This document shows, one piece after another, positions 8,767-17,849 of a DNA stretch of 64,000 nt (position 1 is its first letter; the number at the start of each line of letters is the position of its first letter). The position numbers were made by a program, and so were the translations under genes. Origin of the DNA: Thermotoga maritima MSB8 (GTDB taxonomy: Bacteria > Thermotogota > Thermotogae > Thermotogales > Thermotogaceae); contig NC_000853.1 in assembly GCF_000008545.1 (NCBI RefSeq), positions 1,068,465-1,132,464 on the forward strand, written 5' to 3'. Under the pieces are notes generated by a model. That model saw only the letters and a program-made list of their open reading frames with translations, did not search any database and was not told where the DNA came from.

Positions 8767-8816
8767 GTTTTTATCCTCCTTTATTATCCGTAATCACTTG
8801 TTGGATTAGAAATATC

Positions 8817-9842
8817 TTACATTGTACCTACTCCTTCTAATTTTAGCGAATCAGCGAAATGACACGCCACGAGATGAGGATTTTGATCAGTACCTACGTT
8901 TCTGAGGTCGGGATACACCTCCTTACAGATAGCTTTAGCGTAAGGACACCTGGGATGGAAATAACAACCAGACGGTGGATTCGAAGGATCCGGCACCTCA
9001 CCTGTGAGCTGAGCTTTCTTTCTCTTCCTCTTTGGATCCGGTTTTGGAACAGCAGAAAGAAGTGCTTCCGTGTAAGGGTGCTTTGGAGAAGAGAAGAGTT
9101 CTTCAGTTTCAGCCAGTTCCACGATCCTTCCCACGTACATCACAGCCACCCTGTTTGTGATATGTTCCACCACCCCAAGATCGTGCGAGATGAACAGGTA
9201 CGTGAGGTTGTATTCCTTTTGAAGATCCTTCAGAAGATTTATGATCTGAGCCTGAACGGACACATCCAGAGCGGAAGTGGGTTCATCGCAGAGCACAAGT
9301 TTTGGCTTCAGTGCGATCGCACGTGCGATGGCGATCCTCTGTCTCTGCCCCCCAGAGAAAGCGTGCGGGTATCTCTGCATGTACTCAGGCCTGAGACCGA
9401 CTGCCCTCAAAAGATCAGAAACGATGGCGTCTATCTCCTCTTTTCCCTTTATAACACCGTTCACCACAAGAGGTTCCGCAATGATATCACGCACCGTCAT
9501 CCTCGGATTCAAAGAAGAGTAAGGATCCTGGAAGATCATCTGAAGAAACCGCCTCACACCCTTCTCCCTGAGTTCCTTCTCAGACAACTTGGTAATATCG
9601 ACCTTTTCTCCATCCATATTGAGAACAATCTCACCCTCTGTCGGTTCGATCCCTCTCATGATGAGCTTTGCCGTTGTGGTCTTTCCACAGCCGCTTTCTC
9701 CAACAAGTCCTAAGGTCTCTCCCTCTTCTATGTGGAAGGAGATACCATCCACCGCCTTCAGATACCCAACAACCTTCCTTCTAAAACCCCGCTTTATGAT
9801 GGGAAAGTACTTCTTCAGATTCTTCACCTCAAGAAGCGCCAT
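8817..9842 (-). CDS. Opp-type oligosaccharide ABC transporter, second ATPase (OppF-like)
   Basis: The 341-residue ATPase has Walker [10 protein letters not shown], signature [16 protein letters not shown], Walker [13 protein letters not shown] and the Opp/Dpp C-terminal extension with the cysteine motif [15 protein letters not shown]. It couples ATP hydrolysis to uptake by the OppB/OppC pore. The frame is open 25 codons further upstream, but ATG 9842 has GGAGGGG about 6 bases ahead and overlaps the OppD-like gene by 14 bases, so it is preferred. In Thermotogae many Opp/Dpp-family systems carry oligosaccharides; the neighbours suggest that here. Confidence 0.9.
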   Translation of the reverse strand: MALLEVKNLKKYFPIIKRGFRRKVVGYLKAVDGISFHIEEGETLGLVGESGCGKTTTAKLIMRGIEPTEGEIVLNMDGEKVDITKLSEKELREKGVRRFLQMIFQDPYSSLNPRMTVRDIIAEPLVVNGVIKGKEEIDAIVSDLLRAVGLRPEYMQRYPHAFSGGQRQRIAIARAIALKPKLVLCDEPTSALDVSVQAQIINLLKDLQKEYNLTYLFISHDLGVVEHITNRVAVMYVGRIVELAETEELFSSPKHPYTEALLSAVPKPDPKRKRKKAQLTGEVPDPSNPPSGCYFHPRCPYAKAICKEVYPDLRNVGTDQNPHLVACHFADSLKLEGVGTM

Positions 9843-10827
9843 CTTTTTCCCCTCCATAGAGAAAACAACTGACTCTGTGTTCTGGCCCCACCTCAACCTC
9901 GACCGGCTCCCTCTCATCGCAGATTCCCTTCATCATGTAAGGACACCTCGGATGAAACCGGCAACCCTTCGGCATGTTCCTTGGATCTGGTACGTCTCCC
10001 TCTATCACCTCAAGCCTTTCTACCCTCTTTCCCACAACCGGAATGGACCTCAAAAGAAGCGATGTGTACGGATGTTTGGGATTGTAGAAGAGTTCTTCAA
10101 CCGGAGCGCTCTCTACCACCCTCCCAAGGTACATCACCACCACATGATCCGCCATCTCCGCCACAACACCCATATTGTGCGTGATCATCATGATCGCCAT
10201 TTTGTACTCCTGTTGCAGGTCCTTCAAAAGATCGAGAACCTGTGCCTGAATCGTCACATCCAGAGCAGTTGTCGGCTCATCCGCTATCAGAAGACGAGGA
10301 TTACACGAAAGAGCCATCGCTATCATCGCACGCTGCCTCATACCACCCGAGTACTCAAACGGATAAGAATCTATCATCTTCTCCGGCTTTGGAATACCAA
10401 CTCTTCTCAGAAGTTCTACCGCGCGCTCTCTTGCCTCCTGCTTTGTGATTCCAAAGTGGTAGATCATACCCTCCGTGATCTGATCTCCAATCGTGTACAC
10501 AGGAGAAAAGGCAGCCATGGGCTCCTGAAAGATCATCGCAATGTGCCTTCCTCTGACCTTTCTGATCTCTTCCTTTGAGAACTTCACAAGGTCCACCATC
10601 TGACCGTCCATGTTGTAGAGGATCTCCCCCGAGACGATCCGACCTGCTGTACTCAAAAGCTTGATGATGGATCTTGCCGTGACGCTCTTTCCACAACCAC
10701 TCTCTCCCACAACACCCAATGTCCTTCCTTCCTCTATCTCAAAACTCACACCATCCACTGCCTTCACAACACCTTCGTCTGTAAAAAAGTACGTTCTCAA
10801 ATTTTTTATCTGAAGCAATGTACTCAT
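9829..10827 (-). CDS. Opp-type oligosaccharide ABC transporter, first ATPase (OppD-like)
   Basis: A 332-residue ABC ATPase with Walker [10 protein letters not shown], signature [16 protein letters not shown], Walker [13 protein letters not shown] and the C-terminal Opp/Dpp cysteine motif [16 protein letters not shown]. It pairs with the OppF-like ATPase encoded downstream, the usual heterodimer of this transporter class. The start is eleven bases after the OppC-like stop and has a GGAGGG-type binding site. Confidence 0.9.
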   Translation of the reverse strand: MSTLLQIKNLRTYFFTDEGVVKAVDGVSFEIEEGRTLGVVGESGCGKSVTARSIIKLLSTAGRIVSGEILYNMDGQMVDLVKFSKEEIRKVRGRHIAMIFQEPMAAFSPVYTIGDQITEGMIYHFGITKQEARERAVELLRRVGIPKPEKMIDSYPFEYSGGMRQRAMIAMALSCNPRLLIADEPTTALDVTIQAQVLDLLKDLQQEYKMAIMMITHNMGVVAEMADHVVVMYLGRVVESAPVEELFYNPKHPYTSLLLRSIPVVGKRVERLEVIEGDVPDPRNMPKGCRFHPRCPYMMKGICDEREPVEVEVGPEHRVSCFLYGGEKDGAS

Positions 10828-10838
10828 TTCTGTCCCTC

Positions 10839-11942
10839 CTACATGTTCGCGTACGGATCTGCCGCATCCCTCAAACCATCTCCAACGAAGTTAAAACACA
10901 GAACAGTTGTGATCACAAACACAACTGGTATCAAAAGCCACGGATACAAAGCTACAACCGTGAGATTCTGTGCTTCCTGAAGAAGCACTCCCCAGCTGAT
11001 CACAGGCGGCCTCAAACCAAGCCCCAAAAAACTGAGACTCGTCTCACCGAGGATCATCCCCGGTATGGAAAGTGTGATGCTTGCTATGAGATGACTCATG
11101 AAAGAAGGAAGCATGTGCCTGAAGATGATCCTCGCCTCCGAAGCCCCCATGAATTTTGCTGCCATAACAAAATCTTCTTCCCTCAAAGATAAGAACCTGC
11201 TTCTCACAACCCTTGCAAGATCTGTCCAACCTGTGAGAGAAAGAATTATCACTATTACAAAATAAACTCTCAATGGTGGCCAATTTTGTGGAAGAGCAGC
11301 ACTCAAAGCTAACCATAAAGGTATAGTAGGTATGCTCTTTATAATTTCTATAGTCCTTTGGATGAAGTTGTCCACAGCACCACCAAAGTATCCAGAAATA
11401 CCCCCTATGGCAACTCCAAGAATGAAGCTCAAAAACACCCCTATCAAACCTATGGACGTGGAAATGCGGGCACCGTAAATGATCCTTGAGAGCATGTCTC
11501 TCCCAAGACTGTCTGTTCCAAGAAGGAACATGTGACCATCTTCTACTCCTATGAAGTGAATGTTTGTTTTCCAAATACCCCAGAATTTGTACTCGTCCCC
11601 ACGAACAAAGAACTTTATCTTGAAGATCTTGCTTTTATCTTCCTTGTATATCCTCCTCAAAGTCTCAAGATCCACCGTGTAGGTGTAACCGTACACAAAT
11701 GGCCCTATGAACTTTCCCTCGTGGAAAAAGTGTATCCTCTGCGGTGGTGCGTAAGGGTATCTGTAGTTGTATTTGTTCGGATCGTACGGAGCAAAGAACT
11801 CACAGAAAATAGCAAAAACATAAATGATGAGAAGCACCACCCCTCCTATCACTGCAAGCTTGTGTTTTCTGAACCTCCACCAGATCAGCTGCCACTGAGA
11901 CGCATAATAGAATTTCTCCTCCATCTGTTCTCTCTTCTTCAT
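10839..11942 (-). CDS. Opp-type oligosaccharide ABC transporter, permease (OppC-like)
   Basis: The 367-residue protein begins with a short cytoplasmic tail, a membrane helix near residues 29-50, a periplasmic insert of about 90 residues, and then the permease core. The core includes FLGTDSLGRDMLSRI-like wording just before the second helix and the EAA loop VMAAKFMGASEARIIFRHM. GTAGGAGGGG lies before the ATG. A short AT-rich patch (about 11221-11400) interrupts otherwise GC-richer sequence. It forms the channel with the OppB-like protein. Confidence 0.9.
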   Translation of the reverse strand: MKKREQMEEKFYYASQWQLIWWRFRKHKLAVIGGVVLLIIYVFAIFCEFFAPYDPNKYNYRYPYAPPQRIHFFHEGKFIGPFVYGYTYTVDLETLRRIYKEDKSKIFKIKFFVRGDEYKFWGIWKTNIHFIGVEDGHMFLLGTDSLGRDMLSRIIYGARISTSIGLIGVFLSFILGVAIGGISGYFGGAVDNFIQRTIEIIKSIPTIPLWLALSAALPQNWPPLRVYFVIVIILSLTGWTDLARVVRSRFLSLREEDFVMAAKFMGASEARIIFRHMLPSFMSHLIASITLSIPGMILGETSLSFLGLGLRPPVISWGVLLQEAQNLTVVALYPWLLIPVVFVITTVLCFNFVGDGLRDAADPYANM

Positions 11943-11952
11943 GTTTCCCCTC

Positions 11953-12936
11953 CTACTCGAACCTGATCCTGGGATCTACCCATGCAAGCAAAATGTCTGA
12001 TATCAATGTCCCTATCACAGTGAAAAAACTCAAAAACATCACCAAACTCCCAGCAAGGTACATGTCTTGGTTTTTAAGAGCGTTTAAGAGTAATGGACCA
12101 ACAGATGGTAAATTTAGAACGATAGCTGTTATTGTGGCTCCAGAGAAAATCCAAGGAAGGCTCCACCCCACCGTGCTGATGAAGGGTATCATCGCTATCC
12201 TCAAAGGATACTTCCAGAACACTTTGTTCTCCGGAAGCCCCTTGGAAAGTGCTGCCTCCACGTATGGCTTGTGAAGCTCATCCAGAAGATTTGCCCTCAA
12301 GGTCCTGATGAGTCCTGCCATTCCTGACGTTCCTAAAACTAATACCGGTATCCATAAATGATTCAGAATATCCAAGAACTTATCAATGGTCATAGGTGTA
12401 TTCAAATATTTTACGGAATGCAATCCACTTAGATTTATCCCAGTTAGACTATAAATTCCCCACATCAAAATCAAAGCTAAAAGAAAATTAGGAACAGCTA
12501 AACCAATGTATCCCAAAATAGTTGCCAGGTAATCCCCAATTGAATATGGATGAACGGCCGAATACATACCGATGATAAAGCCAAAAATCCAGCTGAATAT
12601 CAGGGATAAAGTAGCTACGAGGACAGTAACTCCCAATCTATTCCATAATAATTCATTAACAGGTTTTTTCCAGGAAAACGAATACCCAAAATCACCATGT
12701 AGGATACCCCATAGCCATTTCAAGTACTGAACATAAATTGGTTTATCGAGTCCATACTGTTTCTTTAAAGCTTCAATTGTAGCAATATCCACGTCTTCTC
12801 CGGATACTTTCAATTGGGCAATATAAGACGTTAAAAAATCTCCTGGAGGAAGTTGAATTATTACAAAGGATATTATTGATATTATCCATAACGTTATAAA
12901 AGCAGTTATCAGTCTTCTAAGAATATACGCTACCAT
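11953..12936 (-). CDS. Opp-type oligosaccharide ABC transporter, permease (OppB-like)
   Basis: A 327-residue inner-membrane permease. It opens with the OppB hallmark YILRRLITAFITLWIIS followed by IQLPPGDFLTSYIAQ, has about six helices and an EAA loop near PYVEAALSKGLPENKVFWKY. The 5' two thirds of the gene (about 12340-12936) is AT-rich and uses AT-ending codons more than its 3' third, part of a mosaic patch that continues into the binding-protein gene. An internal terminator hairpin separates it from that gene, so less permease than binding protein is expected. Confidence 0.9.
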   Translation of the reverse strand: MVAYILRRLITAFITLWIISIISFVIIQLPPGDFLTSYIAQLKVSGEDVDIATIEALKKQYGLDKPIYVQYLKWLWGILHGDFGYSFSWKKPVNELLWNRLGVTVLVATLSLIFSWIFGFIIGMYSAVHPYSIGDYLATILGYIGLAVPNFLLALILMWGIYSLTGINLSGLHSVKYLNTPMTIDKFLDILNHLWIPVLVLGTSGMAGLIRTLRANLLDELHKPYVEAALSKGLPENKVFWKYPLRIAMIPFISTVGWSLPWIFSGATITAIVLNLPSVGPLLLNALKNQDMYLAGSLVMFLSFFTVIGTLISDILLAWVDPRIRFE

Positions 12937-12965
12937 GATTTACCACCTCGTTCTATCTAAGGTGT

Positions 12966-12990
12966 AAATAAAAGGGAGGGAGGCCCTCCC
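12966..12990 (-). terminator. Intra-operon terminator between binding protein and permease genes
   Basis: On the minus strand GGGAGGG and CCCTCCC (12984-12990 and 12974-12980, loop CCT) are followed by TTTTATTT. It sits 8 bases after the binding-protein stop and upstream of the OppB-like gene. It probably allows partial read-through, giving binding protein in excess. Confidence 0.8.
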
Positions 12991-12997
12991 CTATCGT

Positions 12998-14965
12998 TCA
13001 CTCAAAGTAAAATTGTTCAGGCCTGAAATTCTTCGGACTTCTTATCAGCGGAAAATCCCAGAGTAGACCTTGCGGAACATTTTTGAAATTCTCTTTCACC
13101 ACGATAGGCTGGGGCAGAGCTCCTACAAAACCCACCATCCAAATATTTTTCTTATGAAGGTTGATTATTTCTTTCATTAGTTCATCTCGTTTTTCTGGGG
13201 CCACTTCTTTGACAATTTGATCCCATATTTCATATAGTTTCCACATATCGGTTCCCTCTTCTGGTGGCATACCAGTTTTTTTACCACTGTTGTACCACTG
13301 CCAGGTAAGAGGCGCCCATTGACTACCCAAAATGTGGGCAGGATCGCCAACAGGATCTATGTTCCTGTCGAATTCCCATACTCCTATTTGCAGTTGACCC
13401 GCTTCCAATCTTGTAACATACAATGATCTATCTATAGGTTTCAAAATAACACTTATTCCAACTTTCTCAAGATAAGATTTGACCATTTCCATTGTTTTTT
13501 CTCTAGTTTGGGAAGGAGTTGTGTATTCAATAACAATTTCCAATTTCTTACCATCTGGCCTTAACCTATAGGTACGAGAAGGATTCCATTTGAGCCCCAT
13601 TTCATCTAGTAGTTGATTCGCTCTCTCTGGATTATATTCGGCAAATGCTTTTTCCCACTCTGGATCGTAATATTTTACGCCTTTTACGAAAGAAGCTTGT
13701 CGCGGTTCACCGAGCCCTTGGTAGACCAATTGCCATATTTCTTCCCTGTTTACAGCCAAGGAAATAGCTTGCCTGAATCTAGGATCCCTTAATATTTCAC
13801 CTATAACAGGATCGTCAGTGTAGTTTTGATTTATCATGAGGGTATCGGCACTACCAACGGCCTGCCTTGCAAGGATCAATTTGTAACCGCCTTTTTCTCT
13901 ATTAGCTGCAAGTATTGAATAATCTGCGACTGTTAAATGTCTCCCCTGCATATCTATTTCCCCAGATATAGCTTTCATCAACAACATCTGTTGATTTTCA
14001 ACATAATGGAATATGATTCTATCGATGTACGGTAATTGATTTCCTTCAGGATCAACTTTGAAGTAATACGGATTTCTTTCAAGTATTAACGCTCTCTCTG
14101 AAGATTCTTTAGACAATTTCCAGGGGAAAAGAATCGGGAGGTCGGGATTAACCAGCCAAGAATTGGTTTGCAAGCATTTGTCACTAACGAATTGATACCA
14201 AGAACTATATCCATTTTCCTTTGCTATTTTTTCTGCTTGTTCTAAACCAATGTACTTTGGATGAAATTTTTTTATGTAATGTGAAGGAACAACGAATTCA
14301 ATTCCCGCTCTTCCTCCATCACCAGCTAGAGCAAATGGAAATAGTGGATAAGGCTCTTCGAAAATCACTTTGAAAGTGTAATCATCGACAATCTCCAATT
14401 TGAAAACTTTCCCACCTGGCTGGAAAACTGAAGGTATGGAAGGAGTAAGTGATTCGTTAAGTAAAATGTCATGATACCAGAATTCAACATCTTTCGTGGT
14501 AACAGGTTCTCCATCAGACCACTTCAATCCTCTTCTAATTCTCATTGTATATTCTCTACCGTCTTTAGACACTTCTAAGCTCTCAAGAACATCAGGCAAC
14601 AGGCTTTTACCCGCTTTGTCTGAAATTACCATAAACTCGTAACAAATACGACCAGCGTTCCATTCATCTGACAATCCGTACCATGCTCTGTTCCAGGTAC
14701 CGCCATATTTTCCAATGCTTTCATACGGCGTTACCACAACCGGATTCTTCGGAAGCCTTTCCTCCACAGGTGGAAGCAGTCCTTTCTCAACCATCTCTTT
14801 CAGCATCGGTGATTCGTTGAATTTCGTGATCTTCTTACCCGTCAGACGTTCGTAATCAGTGAGATTGTAATACTCACCGGGAACGATTTCGTTGAGTCCA
14901 ATGGCAAGAATCTGAGCTGTGAAGATTACTACAAGAAGACTCCACAGAACTTTCCTGAACATCAT
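12998..14965 (-). CDS. Extracellular solute-binding protein family 5
   Basis: The 655-residue protein starts with a signal peptide (RKVLWSLLVVIFTAQILA) and shows the family 5 (Opp/Dpp-type) pattern. There are a GTWNRAWYGLSD entry segment near residue 90, the DGREYTMRIRRGLKWSDGEPVT block near residue 160, and the FRQAISLAVNREEIWQLVYQG block past the middle. It would capture the oligosaccharide outside the inner membrane and pass it to the Opp-like pore. The N-terminal ~90 codons and the flanks are normal in GC, while most of the body is AT-rich (25-40% by hand count in sampled lines). ATG 14965 and ATG 14962 are both possible starts. Confidence 0.88.
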   Translation of the reverse strand: MMFRKVLWSLLVVIFTAQILAIGLNEIVPGEYYNLTDYERLTGKKITKFNESPMLKEMVEKGLLPPVEERLPKNPVVVTPYESIGKYGGTWNRAWYGLSDEWNAGRICYEFMVISDKAGKSLLPDVLESLEVSKDGREYTMRIRRGLKWSDGEPVTTKDVEFWYHDILLNESLTPSIPSVFQPGGKVFKLEIVDDYTFKVIFEEPYPLFPFALAGDGGRAGIEFVVPSHYIKKFHPKYIGLEQAEKIAKENGYSSWYQFVSDKCLQTNSWLVNPDLPILFPWKLSKESSERALILERNPYYFKVDPEGNQLPYIDRIIFHYVENQQMLLMKAISGEIDMQGRHLTVADYSILAANREKGGYKLILARQAVGSADTLMINQNYTDDPVIGEILRDPRFRQAISLAVNREEIWQLVYQGLGEPRQASFVKGVKYYDPEWEKAFAEYNPERANQLLDEMGLKWNPSRTYRLRPDGKKLEIVIEYTTPSQTREKTMEMVKSYLEKVGISVILKPIDRSLYVTRLEAGQLQIGVWEFDRNIDPVGDPAHILGSQWAPLTWQWYNSGKKTGMPPEEGTDMWKLYEIWDQIVKEVAPEKRDELMKEIINLHKKNIWMVGFVGALPQPIVVKENFKNVPQGLLWDFPLIRSPKNFRPEQFYFE

Positions 14966-14987
14966 ACCACCCCCTGCGTTATAGAAT

Positions 14988-15013
14988 GATCATAAAAATG
15001 AACCATTATGATC
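14988..15013. promoter_or_regulatory. Inverted repeat upstream of the transporter operon
   Basis: GATCATAA (14988-14995) and TTATGATC (15006-15013) form a perfect 8-base inverted repeat with a 10-base spacer. They lie 22-48 bases upstream of the binding-protein start. The surrounding 14966-15160 is AT-rich and non-coding and must hold the promoter for the transporter operon, because a terminator isolates it from the GH4 gene. The half-site resembles the ATCACAAA half-site near the regulator gene. Confidence 0.5.
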
Positions 15014-15166
15014 TTGAAGTTATCAATATAATATCAACAAACATACAACAAGGTCAAGGGCTTTCAGTATAAAATAATCCTAATATCGAACTATAAGAGA
15101 TAAATATGGTTGATTATTATTGATTATATTAGTTTTCCTTTTGCTTACAACCCCTTACAACAAAAA

Positions 15167-15186
15167 AGCGCCCCTTATGGGGCGCT
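15167..15186 (-). terminator. Terminator after the regulator-GH4 operon
   Basis: A perfect 8-base stem AGCGCCCC/GGGGCGCT with loop TTAT is followed on the minus strand by six T. It lies about 22 bases past the GH4 stop and separates regulator-GH4 transcripts from the transporter operon. Confidence 0.88.
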
Positions 15187-15208
15187 ACGGTTTTTACAAA
15201 TCGATTTT

Positions 15209-16609
15209 TCAACTGCCGTAATGCTTCTTCATTTCCTCGTTGAAGGGGAGGTTAAGGATATCATCAATAACAGCGACGGCCTGTTCGTAGGATCTGGTTC
15301 TTGGATCCCTGACGAGGATCTCCTCCAGAACCCTCCTGTCACCAGATATGAACGCCTCAAGTGCCCACTCCATCCTGAGTATCCTCGGAAGTAAGTAGAA
15401 CTTCTTGATCCTGTCTGTAAGATCAGGCTCTATCTTCTCCGGATGTATCCCCTCTTTATCAACTACCACCGGCACCTCCACCATTACATCGTCCGGTATT
15501 CCCTTTATCACCCCTCTGTTCTCTACGTTCAATACAAGCCTCGCCTTCTTGTCATTCACAAGCGCGTTGATGAAAGGTATATGCTGTTCTACACTCTCAC
15601 TGCCTGTTGTGAACACCTCAGGCCACACCTTCGTCAGCTCTATCGTCGGATCTTTCTCCACTTCTTTCGCAAGTTCCATCAGCCTCTTCCTCTGCTCCCT
15701 CAAACTCTCGTAGAACTTCGGCCTTTCCACTTCGTTGTCTATCCCTCCAAACTTCCCGTACCATCTCTTCTTCGTCTCAAGATCGTAGTGGTATTTCCAT
15801 GTCCCACTCCTCACCGTGTCCCCTATCGGGTACATCCCGTAGAACCTGTACATGTCTATCGCTGCAGGTGAAAAGTCCACATCCCATGGATTCTTCGGCT
15901 CCCATCGCGATGCGTTCTCCTCTATCCATTCGTCCAGCTTCGGATAGAGATCTTCCCCTCTGCATCTGAACCTGTTCATCCATATCGCATGGTTCACCCC
16001 TGCTACCTGCCAGTCTAATTCCTCTGGCTCCACACCGAGTACTTTCGCAAGGTGGAACACGTGCGCATACCCGTGGCAGAAACCCACTATCTTCGCCTTC
16101 GTAAGCCTCTTCACAAGTTGTGTGATCTCAAAAACAGGATTGGCCGTCTGCAGTATCCACGCATTCGGTGCTATCTTCTCCACTGCCTTTGCTATATCAA
16201 GGCTCATCTTCAGGTGGTTGTAGTTGCTGAGTGTGTAGTAGTCCGAGACCATGTTCAGCTCCTGGCTGTCTATCCCTCTGTAGTAGCCATGTCTCTCCCC
16301 TACTTCCCTCATGATCTCGTAGTGTACGTATCCGTCTTCGTGCCCTGGTGCCCTGTAGAGGGCTGTGTTGATGACAAAATCTGCCCCTTCAAGTGCCTCC
16401 TCAAGGCTTGTCGTCTGTTCCACTGTGTACTCTGCATTCAGTTCCCTGAGGTACTTTGTGACGAGAATGTACGTTGCTTTCAACCTTTCTTCGTCGATGT
16501 CCATCAGTACCAGTCTTGACCCATACAAATCCGGTGTCTTCGCCAGGTCCCCTACCAGCTTGATCGTGTACCTCACACTCCCCGCTCCTACAAATACTAT
16601 GGTAGGCAT
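15209..16609 (-). CDS. Glycoside hydrolase family 4, probable alpha-glucuronidase
   Basis: A 466-residue GH4 enzyme with the NAD loop VGAGSVRYT at the N terminus, the metal-binding CHG motif (Cys178-Gly180, CHGYAHV) and His207 in AGVNHAIW. GH4 enzymes use NAD+, Mn2+ and a redox elimination-addition mechanism. The residue after CH tells substrate class: CHE/CHS for alpha-glucosidases and galactosidases, CHG as in Thermotoga alpha-glucuronidases. I therefore favour alpha-glucuronidase over the common label alpha-glucosidase. It is 24 bases downstream of the DeoR-type regulator in one operon. Neighbours also process uronides. Confidence 0.82.
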   Translation of the reverse strand: MPTIVFVGAGSVRYTIKLVGDLAKTPDLYGSRLVLMDIDEERLKATYILVTKYLRELNAEYTVEQTTSLEEALEGADFVINTALYRAPGHEDGYVHYEIMREVGERHGYYRGIDSQELNMVSDYYTLSNYNHLKMSLDIAKAVEKIAPNAWILQTANPVFEITQLVKRLTKAKIVGFCHGYAHVFHLAKVLGVEPEELDWQVAGVNHAIWMNRFRCRGEDLYPKLDEWIEENASRWEPKNPWDVDFSPAAIDMYRFYGMYPIGDTVRSGTWKYHYDLETKKRWYGKFGGIDNEVERPKFYESLREQRKRLMELAKEVEKDPTIELTKVWPEVFTTGSESVEQHIPFINALVNDKKARLVLNVENRGVIKGIPDDVMVEVPVVVDKEGIHPEKIEPDLTDRIKKFYLLPRILRMEWALEAFISGDRRVLEEILVRDPRTRSYEQAVAVIDDILNLPFNEEMKKHYGS

Positions 16610-16633
16610 GTGTGCACCTCCCTGTTGAATTAA

Positions 16634-17392
16634 TCAATAAACAATTTCCACACCTTTTTCCCTGAATATTTCATATTGATTTTCTGGAGGTTTTCTGTCG
16701 GTGATGAGATGATCGATTTTTTCTGCGGGTATCAGATGTGCCAGCGATCTTTTTCCTATTTTGCTGAAGTCAGCGAGTACGAAGATCTCTTCCGCTCTTT
16801 CCACGAAAATTCCTTTTATTCCCATTTCCATGGTGTTTATTTCGTAGGTTCCTTCTTCCGCAGTCACTCCTCTACAGGAGACAAAGGCTTTTTTCACAGA
16901 GAATTTTTTTCCACACTCTATCGTCAGAGAGCCTTCCACAGCCAGGTTCTCCGGATTCACCTTTCCTGTGAGCAGAACAACGCTTATATCGGAGTTCTTC
17001 GAGAGCTCCATTGCAGTGAGCAGGTTGTTTGTGATGACATGAACGGACTTTTGAGACGAGGCCAGGTGTTTGGCAAAGATATGCGCAGTGGTGCTTGCGT
17101 CCAGAAAGATAATGTCTCCATCTTCAACGAAGTTCAACGCAAGTTGGGCAATTTTTTCCTTTGCTTCTCTGTTTATTGAGAGCCGTTTCATGAAGTCTGT
17201 TTCCTTTTCAAAATAATTCACCTTCCTTATGCCACCATGTACTTTTTTTACCAAATTCCTTTTCACCAGTTCTGCCACGTCTCTTCTCACGGTGATCATC
17301 GAAACGCCGAGTTGTTCCTGAAGATCCTTCATGCTGATGAAACCGTTTCTGTCAACGATATCGAGGATTTCCTTCAATCTTTCCTCTTTCAT
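16634..17392 (-). CDS. DeoR-family transcriptional repressor of the rhamnose/glucuronide locus
   Basis: The 252-residue protein has an N-terminal DeoR winged helix (about residues 5-58, with LGVSMITVRRDVAEL as recognition region and the family mark HGG) and a C-terminal sugar-phosphate sensor domain (DASTTAHIFAKHL, VITNNLLTAMEL, DFSKIGKRS). Such regulators release DNA when they bind a phosphorylated sugar, here plausibly a rhamnulose phosphate. The frame opens 12 codons earlier, but GGAAAGGAGGTG sits just before ATG 17392. It is divergent from the rhamnose genes, with an inverted repeat between, and is expected to act on both sides and on the transporter operon. Confidence 0.87.
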   Translation of the reverse strand: MKEERLKEILDIVDRNGFISMKDLQEQLGVSMITVRRDVAELVKRNLVKKVHGGIRKVNYFEKETDFMKRLSINREAKEKIAQLALNFVEDGDIIFLDASTTAHIFAKHLASSQKSVHVITNNLLTAMELSKNSDISVVLLTGKVNPENLAVEGSLTIECGKKFSVKKAFVSCRGVTAEEGTYEINTMEMGIKGIFVERAEEIFVLADFSKIGKRSLAHLIPAEKIDHLITDRKPPENQYEIFREKGVEIVY

Positions 17393-17423
17393 ATCAACAC
17401 CTCCTTTCCTTTCGAAAAATTTT

Positions 17424-17464
17424 ATCACAAATATCGTTGACTTTTGTGATTAATTTATGATAAC
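17424..17464. promoter_or_regulatory. Divergent control region with inverted repeat, rhamnose genes
   Basis: ATCACAAA (17424-17431) and TTTGTGAT (17443-17450) form a perfect 8-base inverted repeat with an 11-base spacer. TTGACT (17437-17442) lies inside it and could be the -35 of a plus-strand promoter, with GATAAC (17459-17464) as a poor -10 at 16 bases. A protein bound to the repeat would cover the -35. It lies between the divergent regulator and ASRT-like genes, so it is the best candidate operator for the DeoR-type protein. Confidence 0.55.
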
Positions 17465-17499
17465 TTTATGTATGAATTCGTACCCAGAGGTGATGAATA

Positions 17500-17844
17500 A
17501 TGAACGGTGCCAGAAAATGGTTCTTTCCAGATGGTTACATTCCAAACGGCAAAAGAGGATATCTTGTTTCTCATGAATCTCTGTGTATCATGAATACGGG
17601 TGATGAAACAGCAAAAATAAGGATCACGTTCCTCTTCGAAGACTCTAAACCAGTTGTTCATGAAGTAGAAATTTCACCAATGAAGAGTTTGCATCTGAGA
17701 CTGGACAAACTTGGTATACCAAAATGTAAGCCTTACAGCATAATGGCGGAAAGCAACGTACCTGTTGTCATGCAGCTTTCACGTCTCGACGTTGGAAAAA
17801 ACCACTACACTCTTATGACAACCATCGGTTACTGGGAGGAGTGA
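17500..17844 (+). CDS. ASRT-family (sensory rhodopsin transducer-like) small-molecule-binding protein
   Basis: This 114-residue protein opens with MNGARKWFFPDGYIPNGKRG and has an all-beta pattern ending DVGKNHYTLMTTIGYW. It matches the family named after the Anabaena sensory rhodopsin transducer (PF07100). No rhodopsin is near; in many bacteria these genes lie in sugar operons. The family has been proposed to be a small-molecule, possibly carbohydrate, binding domain. It is the first gene after the divergent promoter and its stop overlaps the region just before rhaA, so it is co-expressed with rhamnose catabolism. A ligand-sensing or sugar-handling role is inference. Confidence 0.8.
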   Translation: MNGARKWFFPDGYIPNGKRGYLVSHESLCIMNTGDETAKIRITFLFEDSKPVVHEVEISPMKSLHLRLDKLGIPKCKPYSIMAESNVPVVMQLSRLDVGKNHYTLMTTIGYWEE

Positions 17845-17849
17845 TAAAC

